Below are positions 52,802 through 59,904 of a DNA stretch of 64,000 nt, piece after piece. The stretch comes from Fusobacterium massiliense. Its GTDB lineage: Bacteria > Fusobacteriota > Fusobacteriia > Fusobacteriales > Fusobacteriaceae. Position numbers and translations under genes: made by a program. The notes below the pieces were generated by a model, which saw only the letters and a program-made list of their open reading frames with translations, did no database searches and was not told the DNA's origin. The stretch covers positions 310,001 through 374,000 of the forward strand of contig NZ_LT608327.1 in assembly GCF_900095705.1 (NCBI RefSeq), in the 5' to 3' direction. Position 1 is the first letter of the stretch. Each line of letters opens with the position of its first letter.

Positions 52802-53167
52802 TTATCTATTATCTTTTACTCTCACAACAACTCTAAATTGTCTATCTGGATGATTTTCCATATTCGCATACTGGATCTTTGCTTCAAATATTTCTCCATA
52901 ACCGTAATATATTAATGTACTGAAAAAAGAATTTTTTTCTTTTGGTACGTATCCAATTTTTCTGTTCTTATAATAAATAGCAACTGCTTCATTATCATAA
53001 GGATTATTTATTTCTTTCACTAAATGAACTTCTTGACCTAATTTTAATTCTTCAATAACATCTAGACCATCATAATAAGCAAAACCAGCTAAGTGAAAAT
53101 CCATAATATTCCTAGATGGCTCGTATTCTGAAATTTTAGATAATCTAAATTCTTCATTAGTTTTCAT
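52802..53167 (-). CDS. HIRAN-domain protein
   Basis: 121 residues. GFAYYDGLDVIEELKLGQEV (about 28-47), then LVKEINNPYDNEAVAIYY and KIGYVPKEKN match the HIRAN domain, known in larger proteins (HLTF/Rad5) to bind 3' ends of DNA. Here it stands alone, as in many bacteria where it is of unknown role. It follows an outer-membrane protein gene by 26 nt on the same strand. Confidence 0.83.
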   Translation of the reverse strand: MKTNEEFRLSKISEYEPSRNIMDFHLAGFAYYDGLDVIEELKLGQEVHLVKEINNPYDNEAVAIYYKNRKIGYVPKEKNSFFSTLIYYGYGEIFEAKIQYANMENHPDRQFRVVVRVKDNR

Positions 53168-53193
53168 AAAAACCTCCTTAACAATCTTGATAT

Positions 53194-53979
53194 TTAAAAA
53201 TTATGAGTAAAACCAAGTCCAATTATGCTTTCATAGAATTTTTTATTTTTAATACCTCTGTATTGTAAATCAATTAATAAATCGTCATAAATATAATACG
53301 AAACTCTTGAAACAAGTTCTAAATTATATTTTTCTCTATCTTCCTGATCATATATTTTGTTATCCATATTAACTTCAATTCCATTGTAGAATTTTAATTT
53401 TTTCCATGTATCCTGTCTATTTATTCCTAACTTATAATTAGCAAATTTAAAATTTTCAACAGATTTTTTACCTTTATAAATTCTATTTTCTCCTTCAATT
53501 CCTAAATATGCATATGTATTAGGAGTTAAAAATCTTCCATATTCTACATTACCTGAATATTCTCTTTTTTCCACATGTCTTGCTTGAGAGTATCCGACTC
53601 CAGCTAAAAATAAATTTTTATCTAATTTATATGAAAAATATGTATGTAAGTCATAATTTCTACCCCAGTATTTTTCATCTGAATTTTTCTGATTATACTT
53701 ATCATAAGCTATTGTTACTCCGGCACTAACATTTGGATAATCTACAAAATTACTAGAAGTTCCTATCATAAAACCTTTAGTTCTCTCATACTTACTATTA
53801 CCTCTGTATACATCTATTATTTGTGTGCTCCCACTTTGTTTTGAAAGCCCCATATTTTGATTTATGCTACTTTCTCTCATAAGTTCTAATCCACGATTAC
53901 TAACATTATTACTTCTTTCAATATTTGAATATGAGTTTACAGATAAAACCATAAGTGCAAATAATAAAACTTTTTTCAT
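53194..53979 (-). CDS. outer-membrane beta-barrel protein
   Basis: 261 residues. A signal peptide (KKVLLFALMVLSVNSYS, about 2-18) is followed by a Asn/Ser-rich linker and alternating amphipathic strands from about residue 65, with many Tyr and ending in phenylalanine (IGLGFTHNF), the usual outer-membrane C-terminal signature. It resembles an autotransporter-type barrel without a passenger, or a small porin-like protein. Specific function not recognisable. Confidence 0.68.
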   Translation of the reverse strand: MKKVLLFALMVLSVNSYSNIERSNNVSNRGLELMRESSINQNMGLSKQSGSTQIIDVYRGNSKYERTKGFMIGTSSNFVDYPNVSAGVTIAYDKYNQKNSDEKYWGRNYDLHTYFSYKLDKNLFLAGVGYSQARHVEKREYSGNVEYGRFLTPNTYAYLGIEGENRIYKGKKSVENFKFANYKLGINRQDTWKKLKFYNGIEVNMDNKIYDQEDREKYNLELVSRVSYYIYDDLLIDLQYRGIKNKKFYESIIGLGFTHNF

Positions 53980-54021
53980 AAATCCTCCTTAATACATATT
54001 ATATTTTTATTTTACCACAAA

Positions 54022-54135
54022 GTGAACTACTCCCACTTGTAGAAGTGGGAGCTTCTTGGGAAGTATGTGCTTTTATTAGCCACATATATTTAGCAAGCTC
54101 TTCGGGTAGTCCCTACCCTGATATATTTTTCTAAC
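54022..54135 (-). ncRNA. right end of IS200/IS605 element with putative omega RNA
   Basis: Minus-strand DNA after the tnpB stop holds a GGGTA/TACCC hairpin (about 54100-54115) and the subterminal hairpin CTCCCACTT/AAGTGGGAG (54030-54051), ending in TTCAC at 54022-54026. In this family the 3' end of tnpB and the right end encode the guide RNA of TnpB. The assignment follows family knowledge; expression is not shown. Confidence 0.6.
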
Positions 54136-55265
54136 TTACTTTTTCTTTTTTTAATATTTCTAAACCTTTTCTTAATATATTTATACTTGCATTGTAATCT
54201 CTATCTATTTCTAGTCTACAACATTCACAATGATATATTCTTTCTGACAATTTTAGTGTTTCTTTTATATTACCACAACCAGAACAAGTCTTACTACTTG
54301 GATAAAATGTAGGTACTTTTACAATCTTTCTTCCATACCAGTTTGCTTTATATTCTAGTTGTCTTATAAATTCACTCCAACTTACATCTGATATACTTTT
54401 TGCTAATTTGTGATTTTTTAACATTCCCTTTATATTTAAGTCTTCTATACAGATTATATCGTGGTTATTGATAATTTTTGTACTCAACTTATTTACAAAG
54501 TCTTTTCTTTTATTTCTAATTTTATTATGTATTTTTGCTACTTTTTTCTTTTGTTTTTGATAGTTCTTACTATCTGATAATTTTTTATCGCTATCTTTAG
54601 CAAGTTTACATCTCCTTGATAGTTTTCTTTGTTCTCTTTTTAATTTTTTTTCATATTCTTTTGTTAGCTTTAAATTTTCTACTTTTGTAGAATCACTCAT
54701 TGTTGTAAATTCTTTTATTCCTAAATCTATTCTAATATTTTTATTAGTTTTTGCTAATTCTTCTATTTTTTCTTCACATAATATTGAAACAAAATAATGA
54801 TCAAGACTATTTTTACTTATTGTTACTGATTTAATTACACCTTTTATTTCTCTATGTAATTTAATTTTGACTAGCGATTTTAGTTTAGGAAGTTTTATGT
54901 AACTATCTTTAATATATATTGTGTTCTGATTATTTGTAGTATAGCTTTGGACTGGGTTAGATTTACACTTATATTTTGGAAAACCAAAATCTTTATTTTT
55001 AAGGAAATTTTTATAAGCTTTTTCTAAATTTAATTGTGCATTAGCAAGAGCTAAACTATCTACTTCTTTTAAATAAGGATATTCTTCTTTATATTTAGCA
55101 GGAGTAGGATATTTATTTTTAATTCCTGTTGATTTATATTCTTCATAATCTTTTTTTCTATCATCTAACATAAGATCTAACACAACCAAAGTTTTTTGAG
55201 AAAAAGATTATTTGTTCTAAGGTAAGATATATTCTGAATTTATATGTTTTTTTAACTATTTTCAT
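54131..55265 (-). pseudogene. TnpB (IS200/IS605 RNA-guided nuclease), frameshifted near N-terminus
   Basis: From ATG 55263-55265 the frame reads KIVKKTYKFRIYLTLEQIIF, SKNFGCV, then shifts: the rest (LDLMLDDRKKDY onward, 54131-55189) continues in another frame to TAG 54131. The segment between is about 11 nt shorter than expected, suggesting a small deletion. The RuvC residues survive: Asp in RIDLGIKEF, Glu in CIEDLNIKGM, Asp in IDRDYNASINI, and the zinc site CSGCG/CECC. A protein could start at the TTG 55189 (352 residues) but would lack the first part of the fold. Confidence 0.82.
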
Positions 55266-55391
55266 TTTCTCCTCCTTGCTCTTGAATATATTTTTTAATA
55301 ATTTTTATACTTGCTCCACTGATGCTCAACACCAAAAAACTTCTACTCCAAAAATATTCTTTTTTTAGTTTTTTAATTATCTTTATTTGAT
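55252..55391 (-). pseudogene. TnpA (Y1 transposase) C-terminal remnant
   Basis: Minus-strand reading KKLKKEYFWSRSFLVLSI then SGASIKIIKKYIQEQGGE to the stop at 55252-55254 is the C-terminus of an IS200/IS605 Y1 transposase (consensus FWS-x-S-F-V ... GGAS-x-x-x-x-KYIE). The catalytic HUH and Tyr parts are missing; the frame breaks near 55391, where it abuts another gene fragment. It overlaps the tnpB start by 14 nt, as in intact elements. Confidence 0.8.
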
Positions 55392-55395
55392 TTAA

Positions 55396-55710
55396 TTATA
55401 TCATATTTTTGAAACAATTCAATTAATAGTAAAAGGTAATGATAATAATATCTATATGTTAGGAAATAATTATGATTATCAATTTTCTGGGAAAGATGCA
55501 GATAGATTATTAAGATTAAGCAACTTTCCAAAAGAATTAAACTTTTCAAGAGAACATTTAAAAAATGCTTCTGTAAATATTCATGTTGATGCAAGAGATG
55601 GAAGTGTTGAACTTGATTTCGGAAGTAGAATTACAATTAACAAAAAATCTATTAGAAAAAGCCATTGTAGTTCAAAATTGCATTGGCTTTTTTATATTTT
55701 AGGTGTATAA
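55396..55710 (+). pseudogene. C-terminal fragment of an unrecognised protein
   Basis: An open frame beginning at the TnpA junction without its own start reads FETIQLIVKGNDNNIYMLG and on through FSGKDADRLLRLSNFPKELN and NIHVDARDGSVELDFGSRIT. The central part has normal amino-acid composition, unlike shadow frames. The last residues run through a terminator hairpin (55656-55693), so the natural end is near 55650. I do not recognise the family. It looks like the 3' end of a gene cut by the IS200/IS605 element or by a deletion. Confidence 0.5.
55656..55693 (+). terminator. terminator hairpin, repeat copy 1 of 2
   Basis: AAAAAGCCATTG and CATTGGCTTTTTT pair with one mismatch. The same arms followed by TATTTTAGGT recur at 58448-58490. 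Its 3' arm contains TTGGCT, which is spaced 17 nt from TATAAT at 55706, so it overlaps the malic enzyme promoter. Confidence 0.75.
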
Positions 55711-55711
55711 T
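55683..55711 (+). promoter_or_regulatory. malic enzyme promoter overlapping a terminator arm
   Basis: TTGGCT (55683-55688), 17-nt spacer, TATAAT (55706-55711), 66 nt before the likely start. The -35 lies inside the 3' arm of the upstream terminator. Confidence 0.55.
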
Positions 55712-55776
55712 AGTCAAAACTATTGAAAAAATTTCGATTTTTAAATAATTTTAAAAACAAAATTCAGGAGGTAAAT

Positions 55777-57405
55777 ATGGTAAAAAAATCTTATGAAGTA
55801 TTAAATGACCCATTTTTAAACAAAGGAACAGCTTTCACAAAGGAAGAAAGAAAAGAATTGGAATTAACTGGATTACTACCACCACAAATTCAAACAATTG
55901 AGGAACAAGCAGAACAAGTATATGCACAATACAAAAGTAAAGAACCTCTAATAAACAAAAGAAGATTTTTAATGGAAATTTTTGACACAAATAGAACTTT
56001 ATTTTATTATCTATTTAGTCAACATGTAGTTGAATTTATGCCAGTAGTATATGATCCTGTTATAGCTGAAAATATTGAAAATTATAGTGAACTATATGTA
56101 AATCCTCAAAATGCTGTATATTTGTCAATAGACTCTCCTGAAGCAATAGAAGAATCTTTAAAAAATGCAACAAAAGATAGAGAAATAAGACTAATAGTTG
56201 TAACTGATGCAGAAGGTATTTTAGGAATTGGAGATTGGGGAACAAATGGTGTTGATATTTCAGTTGGAAAGTTAATGGTTTACACAGCAGCAGCTGGGAT
56301 AGATCCTAAATCAGTTTTACCAGTTGTTTTAGATGTAGGAACAAATCGTGAAACTCTGCTTGAAGATAAATTATATTTAGGAAATCGTCATAAAAGAGTT
56401 TATGGAGATAAATATTATGATTTTGTAGATAAATTTGTTCAAACTGCTGAAAAATTATTCCCTAAACTATATCTACATTTTGAAGACTTCGGTCGTTCAA
56501 ATGCAGCTAATGTTTTACATAAATATTGGAAAACTTATCCTGTATTTAATGATGATATACAAGGAACAGGAATTATTACATTAGCAGGAATTTTAGGTGC
56601 ATTAAAAATTTCTGGAGAAAAATTAACTGACCAAAAATATATGTGTTTTGGAGCAGGAACAGCAGGAGCAGGAATAGCAGATCGTGTATATCGAGAAATG
56701 TTACAACAAGGTTTATCTGAAAATGAAGCTCGTAGTAGATTTTATTTAGTTGATAAACAAGGACTTTTATTTGATGATATGGATGATTTAACTCCAGAAC
56801 AAAGACCATTTGCTCGTAAGAGAACTGAATTTACTAATGCAAATGAATTAACAAATTTAGAAGCAGCAGTTAAAGCGGTTAAACCAACTATTCTAGTTGG
56901 AACTTCTACTCAACCAAATACTTTTACTGAAACGATAGTAAAAGAAATGGCATCATATACAGCAAGACCTATTATATTTCCATTGAGTAACCCAACAAAA
57001 TTAGCAGAAGCAACTGCTGAAAATTTAATCAAATGGACAGATGGAAAAGCATTGGTTGCAACAGGTATTCCTGCAGACCCAGTTGAATATAATGGAGTAA
57101 CTTATGAAATAGGACAAGCTAATAATGCTTTAATATATCCAGCACTTGGTTTAGGAGCAATTGCTTCAACAGCAAAATTAGTTACAAATGAAATGATATC
57201 AAAAGCTGCACACTCATTAGGAGGAATTGTTGATACAACAAAACCTGGAGCTGCTACATTGCCACCAGTATCAAAATTAACAGAATTTTCTCAAAGAGTT
57301 GCTGAAGCTGTTGGTCAATGTGCATTAGATCAAAAATTAAATAGAGAAGATATAACTGATATAAAAGTAGCTATTGAAAAAATTAAGTGGACACCAAAAT
57401 ATTAA
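55777..57405 (+). CDS. NAD-dependent malic enzyme
   Basis: 542 residues from ATG 55777, which has CAGGAGG eight nt upstream; an in-frame ATG at 55723 has no ribosome binding site. Large-type malic enzyme: [20 protein letters not shown] near residue 30, [20 protein letters not shown] near 142, [16 protein letters not shown] near 232 with [20 protein letters not shown] near 253 (metal-binding E-D-D), and [14 protein letters not shown] near 287 for NAD. It oxidatively decarboxylates malate to pyruvate. The transporter gene downstream (24 nt) suggests uptake and use of malate. Confidence 0.94.
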   Translation: MVKKSYEVLNDPFLNKGTAFTKEERKELELTGLLPPQIQTIEEQAEQVYAQYKSKEPLINKRRFLMEIFDTNRTLFYYLFSQHVVEFMPVVYDPVIAENIENYSELYVNPQNAVYLSIDSPEAIEESLKNATKDREIRLIVVTDAEGILGIGDWGTNGVDISVGKLMVYTAAAGIDPKSVLPVVLDVGTNRETLLEDKLYLGNRHKRVYGDKYYDFVDKFVQTAEKLFPKLYLHFEDFGRSNAANVLHKYWKTYPVFNDDIQGTGIITLAGILGALKISGEKLTDQKYMCFGAGTAGAGIADRVYREMLQQGLSENEARSRFYLVDKQGLLFDDMDDLTPEQRPFARKRTEFTNANELTNLEAAVKAVKPTILVGTSTQPNTFTETIVKEMASYTARPIIFPLSNPTKLAEATAENLIKWTDGKALVATGIPADPVEYNGVTYEIGQANNALIYPALGLGAIASTAKLVTNEMISKAAHSLGGIVDTTKPGAATLPPVSKLTEFSQRVAEAVGQCALDQKLNREDITDIKVAIEKIKWTPKY

Positions 57406-57429
57406 AATTTAAAGAGAGGTGCTTAGAAA

Positions 57430-58395
57430 ATGGAAGCATTTATAAGTTCAATAGGAAGTATATTATCCATAGTTTTACTGATAATATTAGGATATATATT
57501 AAAAGAAAAAAATTGGTTTAGTGATAGTTTTAGTGGAAATATATCTAAACTGATTATGAATATTGCTTTACCAGCCTCTATTTTTGTATCTGTTTTGAAG
57601 TATTTGACATTAAAATCTTTATTATCTTTAACAGGAGCTTTAGTTTATACATTTTTATCTGTAATAATTGGTTATATTTTTGCATACATACTTGTAAAAA
57701 TTTTAAATGTTCCAGTTGGAAGAAGAGGGACTTTCATAAATACTGTTGTCAATGCAAATACAATTTTTATAGGACTACCATTAAATATTGCCTTATTTGG
57801 AAATGAAAGTTTACCATATTTTTTAGTTTACTATGTTACAAATACAGTTTCAACTTGGGCATTTGGAGCAATACTAATTGGCAATGATACAAATGATAAA
57901 GACAAACAAGGAGCAACTTTTAATTGGAAAAAGCTGTTTCCGCCTCCATTATTAGGTTTTATAGTAGCTCTTATATTTTTATTTTTAAGTATACCTATTC
58001 CAACTTTTGTTAACTCAACATTAGGATATTTAGGAGGAATAGTTACACCTCTATCTTTGATATATATAGGTATAGTTTTACATAATGCTGGGCTAAAAAG
58101 TATAAAGTTTGATAGAGATACTATATTTGCACTTATAGGAAGATTTATATTTTCACCAATTATTATGTTTATTTTAATAAAATTTGGTTCAGATATTTTA
58201 GGGTTAAAAGAGCTATCAGCTATAGAAATAAAAACATTTATAGTGCAGTCAGCTGCACCAGCACTTGCAGTATTACCAATTTTGGTTAATGAGGCAAAGG
58301 GAGATGTGGAATATGCAACAAATGTAGTAACAACAAGTACCTTATTGTTTGTTATTGTTATACCAATCATCACTACTTTATTGGGAAGAATATAA
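57430..58395 (+). CDS. AEC-family transporter, probable malate permease
   Basis: 321 residues with about ten membrane helices in two five-helix halves, auxin-efflux-carrier (AEC) family. IMNIALPASIFVSVLK near residue 43, NANTIFIGLPLNIALFGNES near 109 and a late AAPALAVLPILVNEAKGD near 278 are typical. MleP/MdcF-type members carry malate or malonate; the adjacent malic enzyme favours malate. AGAGAGG precedes the ATG. Confidence 0.88.
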   Translation: MEAFISSIGSILSIVLLIILGYILKEKNWFSDSFSGNISKLIMNIALPASIFVSVLKYLTLKSLLSLTGALVYTFLSVIIGYIFAYILVKILNVPVGRRGTFINTVVNANTIFIGLPLNIALFGNESLPYFLVYYVTNTVSTWAFGAILIGNDTNDKDKQGATFNWKKLFPPPLLGFIVALIFLFLSIPIPTFVNSTLGYLGGIVTPLSLIYIGIVLHNAGLKSIKFDRDTIFALIGRFIFSPIIMFILIKFGSDILGLKELSAIEIKTFIVQSAAPALAVLPILVNEAKGDVEYATNVVTTSTLLFVIVIPIITTLLGRI

Positions 58396-58447
58396 GCTAT
58401 ATAAAAATAAAACTATAGAAAATAATAAGTAAAATTTTCTAAAATGG

Positions 58448-58479
58448 AAAAGCCATTGCAAAATAGCATTGGCTTTTTT
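58448..58479 (+). terminator. terminator of malic enzyme operon, repeat copy 2 of 2
   Basis: AAAAGCCATTG / CATTGGCTTTTTT hairpin, 53 nt after the transporter stop. Near-identical to 55656-55693, with shared downstream TATTTTAGGT. Confidence 0.82.
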
Positions 58480-58487
58480 GTATTTTA

Positions 58488-58556
58488 GGTTATGTAGATG
58501 GAGAATATCCAAGTGTTCCAGCAAGAAAAGCAAATCGTGTTTATTATGTTGATTAA
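58488..58556 (+). pseudogene. short C-terminal gene fragment
   Basis: GYVDGEYPSVPARKANRVYY then VD and a stop (58554-58556), with no start: the C-terminus of a lost protein. The proline/arginine pattern vaguely recalls nitroreductase C-termini, but this is weak. It lies between a terminator and the SnoaL-like gene. Confidence 0.4.
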
Positions 58557-58570
58557 GGAGAAAAGAAATT

Positions 58571-58906
58571 ATGAATAATCAATTAGAACAAAATAAGTTA
58601 AATGCTATAGCATTTTATAAAACTATGTTTGATGGAGATCCTGAAAAAGCAATAGAATTATATGTTGGGGATGAGTATAGACAACACAATCCTGTAGTTG
58701 CAGACGGGAAAGCTGGTATAATTGAATATTTTACTAGAATGAAAAAAGAATATCCAATAGAAGAAGTTAGATTTGTTCGTGCAATAACACAAGGGGATTT
58801 AGTTGCTTTACATACTCATCAAATTTGGGGAGAGCCTGATAATAAGGAATATATTACCATGGATTTTTTTCGTTTTGATGAAAATAATAAAATATTAATT
58901 TATTAA
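58571..58906 (+). CDS. SnoaL/NTF2-like protein, C-terminally truncated
   Basis: 111 residues. NAIAFYKTMFDGDPEKAIEL (about 12-31), EYRQHNPVVADGKAGIIEYF and ALHTHQIWGEPDNKEYITMD, then FFRFDENNKI, follow the ester-cyclase/SnoaL-like pattern. Family members continue for 15-30 residues (usually an EHWDxxQ segment); here the frame stops at once after ENNKILIY, followed by an ISL3-type remnant. It therefore seems cut at the 3' end. The shortened protein may be non-functional. AAGGAG precedes the ATG. Confidence 0.72.
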   Translation: MNNQLEQNKLNAIAFYKTMFDGDPEKAIELYVGDEYRQHNPVVADGKAGIIEYFTRMKKEYPIEEVRFVRAITQGDLVALHTHQIWGEPDNKEYITMDFFRFDENNKILIY

Positions 58907-58940
58907 CAGAATCCTGTATCCTATTATACGCATCGGTAGG

Positions 58941-59064
58941 TTTTAGAGGATTGGGTGATAAATCTGTTAAATCAATAAAAAGAACTGCATTTGGATATTC
59001 AAAATTTAACAATTTCAAAAAGCGTATATTAATTCAAGAGGGAATTGTTTCAATTAATGCTTAA
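58941..59064 (+). pseudogene. ISL3-family transposase C-terminal remnant
   Basis: The frame ending at TAA 59062-59064 reads SIKRTAFGYSKFNNFKKRIL then IQEGIVSINA, the typical C-terminal end of ISL3-type (IS204/IS1001/IS1096/IS1165) transposases (IKR-x-A-x-GY-x-x-F-x-x-F-x-x-R-I). Nothing else of the element remains. It abuts the truncated SnoaL-like gene, which may have been cut by its insertion and later decay. Confidence 0.72.
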
Positions 59065-59097
59065 TTTTTTTATGCAATAATAAATTTTAGTAACAAT

Positions 59098-59171
59098 AAA
59101 AAAAGAGAATTTTCAAGTTTTTATTCTCAAAAATTCTCTTAACTATACTAGATCATAATCTAATTTTTTTC
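59098..59171 (-). terminator. terminator with extended repeat sequence (copy 2 of 2)
   Basis: On the minus strand AAGAGAATTTTTG / AAAATTCTCTT with T run ends the Bax-inhibitor gene; a small TTAGA/TCTAG-type palindrome precedes it. Matches 49565-49640 over most of its length. Confidence 0.8.
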
Positions 59172-59202
59172 ATTAACTCAATTTTATAAATAACTAAGAA
59201 TT

Positions 59203-59889
59203 TTATCTACTTTTTCTTCCAAAAATTCTAAGAACATACAAGAATAAATTTATAAAATCTAAGTATAGATTTAAAGCACCTATAATACCTATTTTTTCAA
59301 CAAGTTCAGCATCTCCATCAGCTACATTATAAGCAAGAGATTTGATTCTATTTACATCATAAGCAATAAGTCCAGAAAAAAGTACAACACCTACTATTGT
59401 TTCAATCCAATATAAAACTCCTACACCTAAAAACATATTTATAAGTCCCATTATAATAAGAGAAATTAATCCTATTGTAAAGAATCTTCTATAAGAACTT
59501 AAATCTTCTTGAGTAGTATAACCAAAAATTGCAGTTACAACAAATATTACTAAAGTCATTGTAAAAGCATATACGATAGTTACTGGATCATAATAAAATC
59601 CTATTGTTGAAAGTGTTACTCCATTTAGCAATGAATAAAGTAAAAATAACATTCTAGCCATACCAGATGATATTTTATTTATAAAAAAACTTAAGCCAAA
59701 AACCATAGCTACTTCTGCAATAGCAAGAATTCTAAAATAACCTCCTATTCTATACAAAAGTTCTATATTAAATACATACAAATATAAACTTGTTCCCAAT
59801 GAAATTGCAATTCCTAATACCATATAAAGAAAAACTTTTCTTAAAAAATTATTTGTAGCTTTAATATTAATATCATTATAATTATACAT
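59203..59889 (-). CDS. Bax inhibitor-1/YccA-family membrane protein
   Basis: 228 residues with seven membrane helices (TMBIM/BI-1 family). The N-terminus NATNFLRKVFLYMVLGIAIS type, GVTLSTIGFYYDPVTIVYAF near residue 89 and the final helices DAELVEKIGIIGALNLYLDF then INLFLYVLRIFG match the family. Bacterial homologues act as pH-sensitive calcium leak channels or protease-associated factors; the role here is not known. It follows the ligase-acyltransferase gene by 15 nt. Confidence 0.88.
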   Translation of the reverse strand: MYNYNDINIKATNNFLRKVFLYMVLGIAISLGTSLYLYVFNIELLYRIGGYFRILAIAEVAMVFGLSFFINKISSGMARMLFLLYSLLNGVTLSTIGFYYDPVTIVYAFTMTLVIFVVTAIFGYTTQEDLSSYRRFFTIGLISLIIMGLINMFLGVGVLYWIETIVGVVLFSGLIAYDVNRIKSLAYNVADGDAELVEKIGIIGALNLYLDFINLFLYVLRIFGRKSR

Positions 59890-59904
59890 ACGATACCTCC
59901 ATTT

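Noticed and set aside
55456-55710. Complete 84-residue gene starting at ATG 55456
   Set aside because: The same frame stays open upstream to 55396 without a start or ribosome binding site, and its end runs through a terminator hairpin; it is better read as a fragment.
57831-58373. 180-residue open frame on the minus strand
   Set aside because: It is antisense to the AEC transporter gene, has no ribosome binding site, and its residue pattern is that of a shadow frame of membrane-helix codons.
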